A stretch of DNA of 64,000 bases from Stutzerimonas kunmingensis (GTDB taxonomy: Bacteria > Pseudomonadota > Gammaproteobacteria > Pseudomonadales > Pseudomonadaceae). Position numbers and translations under genes: made by a program. Below the pieces are notes generated by a model that searched no databases, was not told where the DNA came from, and saw nothing but the letters and a program-made list of their open reading frames with translations. The DNA lies in the NCBI RefSeq assembly GCF_900114065.1, contig NZ_FORS01000004.1, positions 124,001 to 188,000 on the forward strand, given 5' to 3'. Below, one piece after another: positions 41,383 to 52,701 of this stretch. Position 1 is the first letter of the stretch; every line of letters starts with the position of its first letter.

Positions 41383-43181
41383 ATGCAATTGACCAGTTCT
41401 CGGCGCACCTTCGTCAAAAGCCTGGCTGCCGGCGGCGCCGTCGCTGGCCTCGGGCTGTGGCAACAGCCCGTCTGGGCGCTGACCAGCCCAGGTCAGCCGA
41501 CGGTGCTCAGCGGCACCGAGTTCGACCTCACCATTGATTCCATGAGCGTGGACTTCACCGGCAAGCGCCGCACTGCCATGGCCATCAACGGCAGCATCCC
41601 CGGCCCATTGTTGCGCTGGCGCGAGGGCGACACCGTGACCCTGCGCGTGCGCAACCGGCTACCCCACGACACTTCCATCCATTGGCACGGCATCCTGCTG
41701 CCGGCCAACATGGACGGCTTACCGGCTTCAGCTTCGCCGGCATCGCGCCGGATGGCATGTACGAATACCGCTTCAAGGTCGTCCAGAGCGGCACCTACTG
41801 GTACCACAGCCACTCCGGTTTTCAGGAACAGCTAGGCGTCTATGGCGCGCTGATCATCGATCCCAAGGAGCCGGAGCCTTTCAGCTACGATCGCGACTAT
41901 GTGGTGTTCCTTTCCGACTGGACCGACGAAAGCCCGGCACGGGTGCTGGCCAAGCTGAAGAAGCGCTCGGACTACTACAACCGGGGCCGCCGCACGCTTG
42001 GCGATTTCATCAATGACGTCGCCGACAACGGCTGGAGTGACACCGTCAGCAAGCGCTGGGCCTGGGCGAAGATGAACATGTCGCCGACCGATCTGGCCGA
42101 TATCAGCGGTGCCACCTACACCTACCTGCTCAACGGCCAGGCGCCGGACGGCAACTGGACCGGCCTGTTTCAGCCAGGCGAGCGCATCCGCCTGCGCCTG
42201 ATCAACGGCTCGGCGATGAGTTATTTCGACTTCCGCATCCCCGGTCTCAAGCTCACCGTGGTCGCCGCCGACGGGCAGAACGTCAAACCGGTGCAGGTGG
42301 ACGAAGTGCGCCTGGCCGTGGCGGAAACCCTCGACGTGATCGTCGAGCCGGACGGCAGCCAGAACGCCTACACCCTGTTCGCCCAGGCCATGGACCGCAG
42401 CGGCTATGCCCGCGGCACGCTGGCAGTGCGCGATGGCTTGCAGGCGCCGGTGCCCGAGCCCGATCCGCGCCCAGAACTGAGCATGGAGGACATGGGCCAC
42501 GGTGATCATGCCGCCCACGGCCAGGCTGCTGCGCCTGCGCCGAGCGACGATCCTCACGCCGGGCATGGCGACATGAATCACGGCGCGATGAATCAGAATG
42601 AGATGAATGGCCAGATGGACCACGCGACCATGGGCCACGGCTCGTCCGGCGGCGGCATGCAGACGCATCCGGCAAGCGAAACCGACAACCCGCTGGTGGA
42701 CATGCAGACCATGATGCCGGTGTCCAAGCTGGACGATCCCGGCATCGGCCTGCGCGACAACGGCCGGCGCGTGCTGACCTACGCCGACCTGCGCAGCACC
42801 TTCGCCGATCCGGACGGCCGTGAGCCGACGCGCACCATCGAACTGCACCTGACCGGACACATGGAGCGCTTCGCCTGGTCGTTCGACGGCATCCCCTTCG
42901 CCGACGCCGAGCCGATCCGCCTCAGATACGGCGAGCGGGTGCGCTTCGTGCTGGTCAACGACACCATGATGCACCACCCCATCCACCTGCACGGGCTGTG
43001 GAGCGATCTGGAGGACGAACACGGCAATTTCCAGGTGCGCAAGCACACCATCGACATGCCACCGGGTTCGAAACGCAGCTATCGCGTCACCGCCGACGCC
43101 CTCGGGCGCTGGGCCTATCACTGCCACATGCTGATGCACATGGACCTCGGGATGTTCCGCGAAGTCCGCGTAGAAGAATGA
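41383..43181 (+). pseudogene. copA: Multicopper oxidase CopA with a one-base frameshift
   Basis: The start is the ATG at 41383, with a Tat signal (SRRTFVKSLAAGGA). Frame 1 reads to HWHGILLPANMDG and then goes wrong. The correct frame resumes immediately as FSFAGIAPDGMYEYRF and runs to 43181. Comparing with relatives (MDGVPGFSFAGI) suggests one missing G near 41722-41727; adding it gives a 599-residue CopA of normal length. The rest is intact: Type 1/2/3 copper ligands HWHG, WYHSHSGF, HPIHLHGLW and HCHMLMHMDLGM, and a His/Met-rich insert around MEDMGHGDHAAHG. CopA oxidises or binds Cu(I) in the periplasm. It may be a real lesion or a sequencing error, and the open downstream frame favours an error or very recent event. 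Confidence 0.85.
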
Positions 43182-43192
43182 CGGAGAAAACC

Positions 43193-43513
43193 ATGAAAAC
43201 AATCAAGCGCACCGCCCTGCTCGCCTTCGGCCTGGCCGCCGCTCTCAGCCTCAACGCCGCCTACGCGCAAAGCGAGCAGGACGGTCATCATCCCGCCAAC
43301 GCGCCAGCCGAACAGGCCGCGCCGCAGGCCAGCCAGCCCAAGCCCGGACAAAAGCAGGGCGACATGATGCAGGGCATGGACCACGACAAGATGCAGGACA
43401 TGCACGACCAGCACATGGGTTCCGACCACATGGACCACGGCAGCATGGGCAACGGAAAGATGCAGAACGACCTGCCAAAGGGCGCCGAACAAGGCAAGCC
43501 GCATGATCATTAA
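43193..43513 (+). CDS. His/Met-rich periplasmic copper-operon peptide
   Basis: 106 residues with a Sec signal (cleavage near AAYAQ). The mature part has no fold but many Met and His ([19 protein letters not shown], then [10 protein letters not shown]), typical of copper-sequestering peptides. It lies 11 bp after copA, has GGAG, and overlaps the copB start by 11 bp. Not a recognised enzyme; the metal-binding role is inferred from composition. Confidence 0.75.
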   Translation: MKTIKRTALLAFGLAAALSLNAAYAQSEQDGHHPANAPAEQAAPQASQPKPGQKQGDMMQGMDHDKMQDMHDQHMGSDHMDHGSMGNGKMQNDLPKGAEQGKPHDH

Positions 43514-44477
43514 GACACTGCCGGTCGCCATCGCCCTCGCACTGGCTGCGACGGCGAGCCAGGCGCAGCAGGCCATGGATCATTCCGGACACGCCGGGCA
43601 CGCTGCGCCAGCGGACCACAGCCAGATGGATCCTGGGCAGATGGGTCACAGCCAGATGAACCATGAGCCTGTGAACCAAGGCGGCATGGATCATCGCGAT
43701 CACAGCAGCATGGATCACAGTTCAATGGCTCACCCGCCGGTCACCGGCGTCGGCACCGGACAGGAGCCGCGCACGCCAATTCCTACGATCAGCGATGCTG
43801 ACCGCGCCGCGGCATTTCCCGACCTGCCGCCTCATTCTATGCATCAGGGCGGCAGCAATTTTCTGTTCCTCGCCGATCAGCTGGAATGGCAGGACGCCGA
43901 TGAAGGCAGCACGCTGGCCTGGGACCTTTCCGGCTGGTATGGCGGCGATATCGACCGCCTCGCCTTCCGCTCCGAGGGTGAGCGCACCAATGGCCACACC
44001 GAGGAGGCCGAACTGCAGCTGCTCTGGAGCCACGCCATCGGCCCCTGGTGGGAAACCGTCGCCGGCGTGCGCCAGGACTTCAAGCCTGGTTCGCCACAGA
44101 CCTGGGCCGCCTTTGGCGTGCAGGGCATGCCACTGTTCGGTCTGGAAACCGAAGCCACGGCTTTCCTTGGCGAGGGCGGCCAGAGCGCGCTGCGCCTGGA
44201 GGCTGAATACGACATCCTGCTGACCCAGCGCTGGGTACTGCAGCCCACCGCGGAGCTGAACCTGCACGGGCGCAACGACCAGGCGCGCGGCGTCGGCTCC
44301 GGTCTCAGCGACGCCAGTGTCGGTCTGCGCCTGCGTTACGAGATAAGTCGTCAGTTCGCGCCTTATGTCGGCGTCAGCTGGGGCCGTGCCTACGGCAATA
44401 CCGCTGACCTGCTGCGTGCCGATGACGAAGACGTCAGCGAGGCGAAGCTGGTAGCCGGTATTCGCTTCTGGTTCTGA
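43503..44477 (+). CDS. copB: Copper resistance outer-membrane protein CopB
   Basis: 324 residues: signal peptide (cleavage near ASQA), a His/Met-rich segment of about 60 residues with repeated MDHS-type motifs, then a C-terminal beta-barrel domain ending in IRFWF, an outer-membrane assembly signal. CopB is the outer-membrane partner of CopA in Pseudomonas copper resistance and may keep copper in or out of the periplasm. Confidence 0.92.
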   Translation: MIIKTLPVAIALALAATASQAQQAMDHSGHAGHAAPADHSQMDPGQMGHSQMNHEPVNQGGMDHRDHSSMDHSSMAHPPVTGVGTGQEPRTPIPTISDADRAAAFPDLPPHSMHQGGSNFLFLADQLEWQDADEGSTLAWDLSGWYGGDIDRLAFRSEGERTNGHTEEAELQLLWSHAIGPWWETVAGVRQDFKPGSPQTWAAFGVQGMPLFGLETEATAFLGEGGQSALRLEAEYDILLTQRWVLQPTAELNLHGRNDQARGVGSGLSDASVGLRLRYEISRQFAPYVGVSWGRAYGNTADLLRADDEDVSEAKLVAGIRFWF

Positions 44478-44487
44478 GGCCCCACGT

Positions 44488-45189
44488 ATGAAGACTGTCC
44501 TGGCGACACTGGCACTGAGCACCCTGCTGGTTGCAATCGGCGGCGCGCTGGTGGTGTATTCCGGCATCATCGATGTCGGCGCGGACGCCCCGCACAGCGC
44601 GCCACTGCACGCCGTGCTGGAGACCACCCGTGAACGCGCCGTGGCCGTGCGCGCCCGCGACCTCGAAGTGCCGACGCTGGGGTCTGCGGAGCAGATTCGT
44701 TCCGGGGCGGGCAACTACGCGGCCATGTGCGTCGGTTGCCACCTGGCGCCCGGCGTCGAGCCGACCGAACTGAGCCAGGGCCTCTACCCCGCGCCCCCAA
44801 CGCTTGCCGAGGACTCCCGCGACAACGACCCGGCCGCGACTTTCTGGGTCATCAAGCATGGACTCAAGTCCACCGGCATGCCGGCGTGGGGCAAGTTCAT
44901 GGAGGACCGCTACATCTGGTCGCTGGTCGCCTTCGTCGAACAACTGCCCTCACTCACCCCGCTGGAATACCAGACGCTAGTGGACTCTAGTGACGGCCAC
45001 CAGCACGGTGGCGGTGAATCGGACATGCACGATCACAGCGGCCAGCACCCCGCTCCTGCCGCCGATCAGCAGCCAGCAGGCGCAGACCATCATCAGGGCG
45101 CACACGACGGCCATGCGCCGGCACAATCGGAAGCAGCACCGCAAGCCGATGTACACCACCACCCGGACGGCAGCCGCCACGTGCATTGA
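44488..45189 (+). CDS. Cytochrome c with a His-rich C-terminal tail, copper operon
   Basis: 233 residues: an N-terminal membrane anchor or signal, one c-type heme site C81-V-G-C84-H85 with a distal Met in LKSTGMPAWG, then about 65 residues very rich in His, Gln and Ala (DHSGQHPAPA; HHHPDGSRHVH). The start follows copB by 10 bp. Heme electron transfer combined with a probable metal-binding tail suggests an accessory role to the copper oxidase CopA, for example as electron acceptor. Function unproven. Confidence 0.82.
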   Translation: MKTVLATLALSTLLVAIGGALVVYSGIIDVGADAPHSAPLHAVLETTRERAVAVRARDLEVPTLGSAEQIRSGAGNYAAMCVGCHLAPGVEPTELSQGLYPAPPTLAEDSRDNDPAATFWVIKHGLKSTGMPAWGKFMEDRYIWSLVAFVEQLPSLTPLEYQTLVDSSDGHQHGGGESDMHDHSGQHPAPAADQQPAGADHHQGAHDGHAPAQSEAAPQADVHHHPDGSRHVH

Positions 45190-45194
45190 TGCGC

Positions 45195-45212
45195 TGCGCC
45201 ATGAACGGCGCA
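45195..45212 (+). terminator. Hairpin at the end of the cop operon
   Basis: A 6-bp stem TGCGCC/GGCGCA with a 6-base loop, 6 bp after the cytochrome stop, followed by ATCGTCCTT. Weak candidate. Confidence 0.35.
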
Positions 45213-45234
45213 ATCGTCCTTCAAGGCGTTCGCT

Positions 45235-45774
45235 TCAGCGCCTCGCCTCGATCTGTCCGACTCGCTCCAGCCAACCCGACTCCAGGCGTGGCTGGTCGGT
45301 GTCCATGTTCCGCGCCTCCATCGCCTCGCGGTGACGATCAATCTCGGCAACCGAATCGCTGAGGCCGCTGGAGTTGCCATCGAGCCGATGCATCTGCGTC
45401 AGCCCCAGGTGATAGAAGCGCAGCAGCTTCATCGCGTCCGGATCGCCCGCACTTACGCCTGCCTTGACCTGGTGCATCATGTTCGTCACACGCATCAGGC
45501 TGCGCTTGAGCTGCCAGCCGTATACCGCTGCGGCCATCCACGGCTGCTGCCAGTACAGCCACCTGACGATTCCGATCGTCAGCGCCAGTCCGGCCACGAC
45601 ACCAATGATGTTCAGCCGCAGGTTGTCGCCACCGGGCTCACCGAACAGCGCCACGGCAAGGGTCGACAAGCCCATGGCGAGGACGGCAAAGGTCGCGGCG
45701 ACGATCAGCGTGCTGCGCCGGGTCTGCTGGCGATAGGTTTCGGGGCTGAGCGGAACGATCTCGAATAGCACCAC
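45235..45774 (-). CDS. DUF3087 family membrane protein
   Basis: 179 residues with a probable GTG start at 45774 (weak ribosome site). Two membrane helices (residues about 24-46 and 55-70) are followed by a helical cytoplasmic domain (AAVYGWQLKRSLMRVTNMMHQV, QMHRLDGNSSGLSDSVAEID). This pattern is the DUF3087 family, present widely in Pseudomonas; no function known. Convergent with the cop operon. Confidence 0.7.
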   Translation of the reverse strand: MVLFEIVPLSPETYRQQTRRSTLIVAATFAVLAMGLSTLAVALFGEPGGDNLRLNIIGVVAGLALTIGIVRWLYWQQPWMAAAVYGWQLKRSLMRVTNMMHQVKAGVSAGDPDAMKLLRFYHLGLTQMHRLDGNSSGLSDSVAEIDRHREAMEARNMDTDQPRLESGWLERVGQIEARR

Positions 45775-45905
45775 AGGGCGATGTCCTTGGCTGAGGCGGA
45801 AGATGAGCGGTGGCCATTATCACCTCAATCGGCGAGCGATGACTGACGCAGCGCAGTTTCTTCCGGGACCCGGCTATGCTGGAGCCGTCCCAACAGGAGA
45901 ACCCC

Positions 45906-46406
45906 ATGCGCCGCCTCGCCACGCCCGCCGATGAGCAGCGGGTCTATAACATCTACATGCACCCGGACGTGGTGCCCTACCTGGGCTTCGATCCCATGCC
46001 GCGCGAGCACTTCGGCAAGGTTTTCGAACCGCTGTTCGAAAGCGCCAGCTTCTATGTCTTCGAAGACGACGGCATGGTGCAGGGCTTCTACAAGGTGCAG
46101 CGCCATCTGGGCCGCGCCGCCCATGTGGCCTACCTCGGCACCCTGGCCGTCGCGCCCGAGGTCAGGGGCAGCGGCCTGGCGCAGCGGATGATGCAGGAAG
46201 CCCTCGACAAGCTGGCCGGCAGCGGCATTCGTCGTGTGGAATTGACGGTGGAGGCGGACAACCCGCGGGCGATCGCCTTCTACGAGCGTTTCGGCTTCGT
46301 CCACGAAGGCACGCAACGCGCTGCCTACAAGCGCAGCAGCGACGACGGCTTCGTCGACGAACTGATGTATGGACTGTTGCTGGGACCCGGGCGGGTCCCA
46401 GCGTAG
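45906..46406 (+). CDS. GNAT-family N-acetyltransferase
   Basis: The ATG at 45906 follows AGGAG. 166 residues with the acetyl-CoA motif VAPEVRGSGLAQRMMQEAL, and AIAFYERFGFVHEGTQRA toward the C-terminus, typical of the GNAT fold. Substrate unknown; the pattern resembles RimJ/RimL-type small acetyltransferases. Separate from its neighbours by direction. Confidence 0.85.
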   Translation: MRRLATPADEQRVYNIYMHPDVVPYLGFDPMPREHFGKVFEPLFESASFYVFEDDGMVQGFYKVQRHLGRAAHVAYLGTLAVAPEVRGSGLAQRMMQEALDKLAGSGIRRVELTVEADNPRAIAFYERFGFVHEGTQRAAYKRSSDDGFVDELMYGLLLGPGRVPA

Positions 46407-46421
46407 GTACTGCGTCGTTCG

Positions 46422-47021
46422 TCAGCCCTTGAGCTTGCTGGTGATCTTCGCCACGTGCTCGCCCTGGTAGCGTGCGATGGCCAGTTCCTTCTCCGAAGGC
46501 TGACGCGAGCCGTCGCCACCGGCGATGGTCGTGGCGCCATAGGGCGTGCCACCGTTAGTTTCGGAGATGTCGAAGAACTCGCTGATGCCATAACCGGTCG
46601 GCACGATGACCATGCCGTGGTGCGCCAGGGTGGTCCAGGTCGAGGTGATGGTCATCTCCTGACCGCCGCCGGTGCCGGTCGAGGCGAATACGCTGGCGGC
46701 CTTGCCGTGCAGCGCGCCCTTGGCCCACAGGCCGCCGGTGCGGTCGAGGAAGTTGCGCATCTGCCCGGACATGTTGCCGAAGCGGGTCGGGGTGCCAAAG
46801 ATGATTCCGTCGTAGTCCGGCAGCTCGTTCGGATCGGCGATATCGGCTGGCTGATCGACCTTGCCGCCGGCGTTGCGGAAGGCGTCTTCCGGCATGGTTT
46901 CCGGCACGCGCTTGATCGTCACCTCCACGCCCGGCACACGGCGCGCGCCTTCGGCGACGGCATTGGCCATCGTTTCGATATGGCCGTACATGGAGTGATA
47001 GAGCACGAGAATCTTCGCCAT
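46422..47021 (-). CDS. wrbA: NAD(P)H:quinone oxidoreductase WrbA
   Basis: 199 residues, a flavodoxin-like fold: FMN-binding [15 protein letters not shown] at the N-terminus, [19 protein letters not shown] and [12 protein letters not shown]. WrbA is a tetrameric FMN enzyme reducing quinones with two electrons, avoiding semiquinone. Upstream GAGGAAAG. Convergent with the GNAT gene. Confidence 0.93.
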   Translation of the reverse strand: MAKILVLYHSMYGHIETMANAVAEGARRVPGVEVTIKRVPETMPEDAFRNAGGKVDQPADIADPNELPDYDGIIFGTPTRFGNMSGQMRNFLDRTGGLWAKGALHGKAASVFASTGTGGGQEMTITSTWTTLAHHGMVIVPTGYGISEFFDISETNGGTPYGATTIAGGDGSRQPSEKELAIARYQGEHVAKITSKLKG

Positions 47022-47104
47022 CTTGCTTTCCTCTTTCGGTGGGTGAGTCTGAATTAAGTGGTGGATGGGATAACGCGCCAGACGGGTCGTTCCGACAGCA
47101 GGCG

Positions 47105-47803
47105 TCAGAGCGACTCGACCAGGACAACTTCGCTGTCTGCTACGGCCCTGATGCTCAGCCGTGTCTCATCACGCACGGCCACGCCATCGCCGGCGGCGAC
47201 CGCAAGTCCGTTGATCTCGATCTGGCCGCTGGCCGGCACCAGATACACCCGGTGCCCGGCAGCAATTTCGTAGTCGGCGCTCTGCCCTGCTGCAAGCGTA
47301 GCCGCTGCCAGCCTGGCTTCAGCACGAATCGGCAGCGCCTCGGCATCGCCGGACAGGCCACTGGCGAGCGTGACGAAGGCGCCGGCGCGCTCGCCGGTGG
47401 GGAACTGGCGAGTGCCCCAGGCCGGCGGCAGTCCGGTCTGCTGCGGGTGAATCCATATCTGGAAAATGCGCGTTTCCACATCCTCCAGGTTGTACTCGCT
47501 GTGCACGATCCCGGTGCCGGCGCTCATCACCTGCACATCGCCAGCGACGGTACGGCCGCGGTTGCCGAGGCTGTCTTCATGGGTGATGGCGCCTTGGCGG
47601 ACGTAGGTGATGATTTCCATGTCCCGGTGCGAGTGCGGTTCGAAGCCCGATTGCGGCGCGATGCTGTCGTCGTTCCATACGCGCAGGCGGCCCCAGCGCA
47701 TGCGCTCGACGTCGTGATAACCAGCAAAGGAAAAGTGGTGACGCGCGTTCAGCCAGCCGTGCTGCGCATGGCCAAGCTGGGCATATGGACGTAGTTCGGT
47801 CAT
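47105..47803 (-). CDS. Pirin-family protein
   Basis: The start [12 protein letters not shown] at 47803 is preceded by GGAGAG. 232 residues of the pirin bicupin type: metal-site residues in [15 protein letters not shown] and TGIVHSEYN, near [11 protein letters not shown]-like N-terminus ([12 protein letters not shown]). Some pirins are quercetinases; substrate here is unknown. It lies 83 bp upstream of wrbA in the same direction, so they may be co-transcribed and act on quinone or flavonoid compounds. Confidence 0.88.
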   Translation of the reverse strand: MTELRPYAQLGHAQHGWLNARHHFSFAGYHDVERMRWGRLRVWNDDSIAPQSGFEPHSHRDMEIITYVRQGAITHEDSLGNRGRTVAGDVQVMSAGTGIVHSEYNLEDVETRIFQIWIHPQQTGLPPAWGTRQFPTGERAGAFVTLASGLSGDAEALPIRAEARLAAATLAAGQSADYEIAAGHRVYLVPASGQIEINGLAVAAGDGVAVRDETRLSIRAVADSEVVLVESL

Positions 47804-48030
47804 CTCGCTCTCCACAGATCGGGGCACCGGGACGAACCCGGCCAATGAGGGAGATGATCCATTCAATCAGATCAATATTGTTTGCAATTTTCAGCCAATA
47901 ACTATCGATGAGATCGATACGTATGCAGGCGAACTGGCTCGGCGCTCTAGCGTAGCGACCAGTCTCTTGCCCGTAGCGCATTTACCTGCCACAAAGCGCT
48001 CCCCTCTTTCAGCTTTCAGGAAGCGCATGA

Positions 48031-48372
48031 ATGAACGATGAATTGCTGGTCGAAGACATTCAGCTCGGCGATGGCAAAGCGGTGGTCAAGGGTGCGCTGA
48101 TCACCACCCAATACCGCGGCACGCTGAGCGACGGCACGCTGTTCGACAGCTCCTACGAGCGCGGCAAACCCTTCCAGTGCGTGATCGGCACCGGTCGGGT
48201 GATCAAGGGTTGGGACATCGGGCTGATGGGCATGCGGGTCGGCGGCAAGCGCCGGCTGTTCGTGCCGGCGCAGCTGGGCTATGGCGAGCGCCAGGTCGGC
48301 GCGCATATTCCGCCCAATTCGGATCTGCACTTCGAGATCGAGCTGCTCGAAGTGCTGACCCGAGACGACTGA
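48031..48372 (+). CDS. FKBP-type peptidyl-prolyl isomerase
   Basis: 113 residues, one FKBP domain with no signal peptide: YRGTLSDGTLFDSSYERGKPF, GWDIGLMGMRVGGKRRL, ERQVGAHIPPNSDLHFEIELL. It accelerates prolyl cis-trans isomerisation in the cytoplasm. Convergent with opgH. The 227-bp gap before it (47804-48030) shows nothing else I can support. Confidence 0.9.
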   Translation: MNDELLVEDIQLGDGKAVVKGALITTQYRGTLSDGTLFDSSYERGKPFQCVIGTGRVIKGWDIGLMGMRVGGKRRLFVPAQLGYGERQVGAHIPPNSDLHFEIELLEVLTRDD

Positions 48373-48418
48373 CCAGCCTCTCTGACGACCCCTGCCGGCC
48401 GCCAGAAAGTCGCGCGTA

Positions 48419-50995
48419 TCAGGCCTCGCTGGCGAGGTCCGGGCGCGCCACACCGTGGGGATACTGCTCCCGATAGCGCGCCAACCAGACGGCCCCCGCC
48501 GGATTTTCCCAGGCGTGACGGTGCAACAGCGCCATGCCATCCGGATCGTTCAGCAGGCGCCAGCGCGCCGCCTCGGCATCCGCGCCGTCCGGGCCGACCG
48601 CCAGCACCTGACCGAGGCGCTGCTCGCGCAAACGCTCGGCGCCGGTGACCACCCTGGCATGCCGGGCGCGCGCCATGGCACAGACCAGCGCGTTGTACAG
48701 CGGATCGACCACCGCCACGAGGAAGCCATGGCGCAAGGCAACCGCCTGGTTCTGCTGCTGGTACAGGTCGGTATTGGCCAGCTCGGTGGGCGGTGCGTAT
48801 TCCTCCGGGATCAGGAACAGCTTGCTGCGCCGCGCGGCCACGCCGAGACCGGTACGGCTGGTGATCACCGATACCGGCGCCGACAGGATCAGCGACACCA
48901 CGATTGGCGCCAGCCACCAGAGAAAGGCCGCATCCAGCCAGGCGACCAGGGCCGTCCAGAGCACACCGATGACGATCTGCGAGCCATGCCGGCGCAGGGC
49001 TTCACCCCAGGGAGTTGCGTTATCGCCGCGCTGCGGCGAATTCCACTGCACCGACCAGCCGAGGAAGGCCGCAGTGACGAACACGCTGTGGAAGAGCATG
49101 CGCACCGGCGCCAGCAGCACCGAGAACAGCGTTTCGATCAGCATCGACAGCAGCACCCGCAGCCGCCCGCCATAGGCTTCAGCTCCCTGGATGCAAACCA
49201 GCAGCACGCTGAGCAGCTTGGGCAGAAACAGCAGCGTCATGGTCGCCGAGAACAGCGCGATGGCTTCCTGCGGATGCCAGCGTGGCCACAGCGGGTAAAG
49301 CTGGTTCGGCTGCAGGAAGTACTCCGGCTCCATCAGCGTATGGATCGCCAGCAGGCCGGTGGACAGCAGCAGGAAGAGGAACCACAGTGGCGCCGACAGG
49401 TAGGACATCACGCCGGTAAGGAACACCAGGCGATGCACCGTGTGCACACCGCGCACCATGAACAGGCGGAAGTTCATCAGGTTGCCGTGGCACCAGCGAC
49501 GATCGCGCTTGAGTTCGTCGAGCAGGTTCGGCGGCAGCTCCTCGTAACTGCCCGGCAGGTCGTAGGCGATCCACACGCCCCAGCCGGCACGGCGCATCAG
49601 CGCGGCTTCGACGAAGTCGTGGGAGAGGATCGCCCCGGCGAACGAGCCGGTGCCGGGCAACGGCGCCAACGCGCAGTGGTCGATGAACGGCTTTACGCGA
49701 ATGATCGCGTTGTGGCCCCAGTAGTGCGATTCACCCAGCTGCCAGAAGTTGAGCCCGGCGGTGAACAGCGGGCCGTAGACCCGCGTGGCGAACTGCTGCA
49801 GCCGCGCATAGAGCGTGTCCATGCCCGACGCCTTGGGCGCGGTCTGGATGATGCCAGCATTGGGGTTTGCCTCCATCAGTCGGACCAGGCTGGTCAGACA
49901 TTCGCCACTCATCACGCTGTCGGCGTCCAGCACCACCATGTAGCGGTAGCTGCTGCCCCAGCGACGACAGAAGTCGTCGATGTTGCCGCTCTTGCGCTTC
50001 ACCCGGCGCCGGCGGCGGCGGTAAAAGATGTGGCCGAAGCCATCCACCGCACGGCACAACTCGACCCAGGCCTTCTGCTCGGCAACACAGGTGTCCGGGT
50101 CGTTGCTGTCGCTGAGCACGAAGATGTCGAAATGCTCGAGCTCACCGGTTGCTTTGAGCGACTCGTAAGTCGCGCGCAGGCCGGCGAACACACGCGGCAC
50201 GTCCTCGTTGGCGATCGGCATCACCAGCGCCGTACGCGCCTCGGCCGGTATCGGTTCGGTGCCGGGGCTGCTGGCCGAGATGCTGTAGCGGTCCTTGCCG
50301 CGCAGTAGCTGGAAGAAGCCCATCAGCGCGGTCCAGAAGCCCACCGAGACCCAGCAGAACAGCAGTGCGAAGAGCAGCAGGATGCTCGTCTGCACCACAT
50401 AGGGAAGGATCTGCCGGGCCGATTCGGACAGCGGCTGGACGAACACTTCCTGCATGTCGACCAGGAACCAGCCCTGGTAAGGCAGCACCGCCTTCATCTG
50501 CCAGGTGGCGAAGGCGGTCTGGCCGAGCATCAGCAACAGCAGCGCCGCGCGGCGCAAGGCCGCGACCCGGCGCCAGCGCGCCTCGTCGAGCGGCTGCGGA
50601 CTGGGCTCGAAGTGACGCCGCGGCGGCGTGCGACCCAGCATCCGGCGCCAGCCACGGCGCAGGATATTGGTATGCCAGGGCTCCGGCACCATGCGCGTGC
50701 GCACGATCGGCGGGGTCGACTGCACATAGGCGCGCCCCTGGTGATCCTCAGCGATCACGCCGGTGCGGTCGAACAGATCGCCCCAGCCCAGCCGCAGTCG
50801 CGCAACCACCGAATCGAGCAGACGCCGCGACGGGCTGCGCTGCGCGCTGGTCTCGGCAGACAGTTCATCATGCAGCGCGAACAGGCCGCCCCGCTCGGCC
50901 GCCTGCCGGTATCTGGCCGGGTCCTCGGTTTCGTTCAATGCCAGGCCGTCGCAATAGTTTTGCGTCAGACCATTCACTGCATGCTGCTCATTCAT
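48419..50995 (-). CDS. opgH: Osmoregulated periplasmic glucan glucosyltransferase OpgH
   Basis: The ATG at 50995 overlaps the opgG stop by 8 bases. 858 residues: two N-terminal membrane helices, a cytoplasmic GT2 domain ([36 protein letters not shown], the QxxRW-like site), and several C-terminal membrane helices. It polymerises beta-1,2-glucose backbone from UDP-glucose and passes it to the periplasm where OpgG acts. The last segment ([12 protein letters not shown]) is short and hydrophilic. Confidence 0.94.
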   Translation of the reverse strand: MNEQHAVNGLTQNYCDGLALNETEDPARYRQAAERGGLFALHDELSAETSAQRSPSRRLLDSVVARLRLGWGDLFDRTGVIAEDHQGRAYVQSTPPIVRTRMVPEPWHTNILRRGWRRMLGRTPPRRHFEPSPQPLDEARWRRVAALRRAALLLLMLGQTAFATWQMKAVLPYQGWFLVDMQEVFVQPLSESARQILPYVVQTSILLLFALLFCWVSVGFWTALMGFFQLLRGKDRYSISASSPGTEPIPAEARTALVMPIANEDVPRVFAGLRATYESLKATGELEHFDIFVLSDSNDPDTCVAEQKAWVELCRAVDGFGHIFYRRRRRRVKRKSGNIDDFCRRWGSSYRYMVVLDADSVMSGECLTSLVRLMEANPNAGIIQTAPKASGMDTLYARLQQFATRVYGPLFTAGLNFWQLGESHYWGHNAIIRVKPFIDHCALAPLPGTGSFAGAILSHDFVEAALMRRAGWGVWIAYDLPGSYEELPPNLLDELKRDRRWCHGNLMNFRLFMVRGVHTVHRLVFLTGVMSYLSAPLWFLFLLLSTGLLAIHTLMEPEYFLQPNQLYPLWPRWHPQEAIALFSATMTLLFLPKLLSVLLVCIQGAEAYGGRLRVLLSMLIETLFSVLLAPVRMLFHSVFVTAAFLGWSVQWNSPQRGDNATPWGEALRRHGSQIVIGVLWTALVAWLDAAFLWWLAPIVVSLILSAPVSVITSRTGLGVAARRSKLFLIPEEYAPPTELANTDLYQQQNQAVALRHGFLVAVVDPLYNALVCAMARARHARVVTGAERLREQRLGQVLAVGPDGADAEAARWRLLNDPDGMALLHRHAWENPAGAVWLARYREQYPHGVARPDLASEA

Positions 50996-52559
50996 GGGGA
51001 GGAATCTGGTAGGTCCAGGTTTCGGAAAGGGTCTTGTCGCCGTCGACCAGCGCCGCACGCATCTCGACCGGGCGCGCCGGGTCGCGCACCTTCAAGCGCA
51101 GCGTCAGGCGCCAGCCCTTGGTGACGGTGTTGTAGCGCAGGTTGTTTTCCACCAGCTCGGCATTGTCATCGACGCTGACGCGCGTGCTGACCGGCGCATC
51201 CTCGGCGAGCTTCTCCAGCACCGGCCCGATGAAGTCCACGACCAGAGCCGTGCTGCCGTCAGGCTGGCGGATCAGGTTGGCCTGCTTGACGTCGCCGGTG
51301 GAGATACGGGTCTGCTGCACCCACGCCAGCTCAGGATCGTGCAGGCTCGGTTCGTCCATGGAGAAGTGCAGGCGGTATTCCAGATCCAGCGACTGGCCGG
51401 GCTCCGGCTGCTTTTCCGGGGACCAGAAGGCGACGATGTTGTCATTGGTCTCGTCAGGCGTCGGGATCTCGACCAGCTCGACATGGCCCTTGCCCCAGTC
51501 GCCGCGGGTTTCCACCCAGCCGCTCGGGCGCAGCTCGTAGCGGTCGTCCAGGTCTTCGTAACGGCCGAAATCGCGAGTGCGCTGCATCAGCCCGAAGCCG
51601 CGCGGGTTCTCCACGCTGAACGCACTCACGGCCAGCCGCTTCGGATTGTTCAGCGGACGCCAGATCCATTCGCCACTGCCGGCATGAATCGCCAGACCCT
51701 CGGAGTCATGCAGTTGCGGACGGAAGTTGGTGACATTGCTCGGCTGGTTGGCGCCGAACAGGAACATGCTGGTCAGTGGCGCAATCCCGAGCTTGCCGAC
51801 CTGCTCGCGGAGAAACACCTTGGCCTGCACGTCCAGCGTGCTGTCCTTGCCCGGCGTCAGCACCATGCGATAGGCGCCGGTGGCGCGCGGCGAATCGAGC
51901 AGCGCGTAGATCACCAGGTTGCGCCGATCAGCCTGCGGCCGCTCGACCCAGAATTCGCGGAACCGCGGGAACTCCTCGCCCACTGGCAGTGCCGTGTCGA
52001 CCGCCAGCCCGCGCGCGGAGAGCCCGTACCACTGGCCCTTGCCGATGATGCGGAAGTAGCTGGCGCCGAGCAGGGTCATCACCTCGTCCTGCTTGTCCTT
52101 CTTGTTCAGCGGATAGAGCACCTTGAAGCCGGCGAAGCCCAGCCCCTCCAGCGAGGCCGGGTCGATGTCGACACCGCCGAACTCGAACATCGACGGGTCG
52201 TAGCGAATCTCGCGCACTTTCGTCGCGGTGATTTCATTGATGCGCACCGGCGTGTCGAAGTGCATGCCCTGGTGATAGAACTGCAGATGGAACGGGGTTT
52301 CGACGTCCTTCCAGTAGGCATGCTCCGGGTTGAAGCGCACGCGCTGGTAGTCGGCGAATGCCATCTTGCGGAATTCGTCGGGCAGGTTGCTCACCGGCTC
52401 CTCGTAACCGCTGGCAGCCAGTTCCTGAGCCCGCTTGGCCACATCGTCGAGGCTGAACGCCAGCGCACTGCCGGCCATCAGCATGCACAGGCCACCCGCC
52501 AGACCGGCCAGCATGCGCGCCGGCTGATTCCCCGTGTTCCATTGAAAAATGCGTAACAC
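50988..52559 (-). CDS. opgG: Glucans biosynthesis protein OpgG
   Basis: 523 residues: signal peptide ([20 protein letters not shown]), then the OpgG beta-sandwich ([45 protein letters not shown]-like [14 protein letters not shown]). It acts in the periplasm on the nascent glucan backbone. Upstream gap of 142 bp to bglX in the same direction. Confidence 0.94.
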   Translation of the reverse strand: MLRIFQWNTGNQPARMLAGLAGGLCMLMAGSALAFSLDDVAKRAQELAASGYEEPVSNLPDEFRKMAFADYQRVRFNPEHAYWKDVETPFHLQFYHQGMHFDTPVRINEITATKVREIRYDPSMFEFGGVDIDPASLEGLGFAGFKVLYPLNKKDKQDEVMTLLGASYFRIIGKGQWYGLSARGLAVDTALPVGEEFPRFREFWVERPQADRRNLVIYALLDSPRATGAYRMVLTPGKDSTLDVQAKVFLREQVGKLGIAPLTSMFLFGANQPSNVTNFRPQLHDSEGLAIHAGSGEWIWRPLNNPKRLAVSAFSVENPRGFGLMQRTRDFGRYEDLDDRYELRPSGWVETRGDWGKGHVELVEIPTPDETNDNIVAFWSPEKQPEPGQSLDLEYRLHFSMDEPSLHDPELAWVQQTRISTGDVKQANLIRQPDGSTALVVDFIGPVLEKLAEDAPVSTRVSVDDNAELVENNLRYNTVTKGWRLTLRLKVRDPARPVEMRAALVDGDKTLSETWTYQIPPHE

Positions 52560-52701
52560 ACCGCCTCCGAATTACACGTTTGTGCAGAGTCCGCTCTGCT
52601 TCGCTGTTTCTGATCGCCTACAACCCACGTATTCCGCCGCTTTGCTCTACAGCGCGGCAGCGATCGCGGGCTGGATGCAGATCGCCATACAGAAAAAAGT
52701 C

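Noticed and set aside
41311-43181. CopA as two genuine separate genes
   Set aside because: The second frame starts in the middle of a conserved domain without a ribosome site, and one base restores the full-length protein.
43560-43740. Tandem DNA repeat in the His/Met-rich part of copB
   Set aside because: The repetition is of amino acids (MDHS-type) and is normal for CopB; the nucleotide sequence is not an exact tandem repeat.
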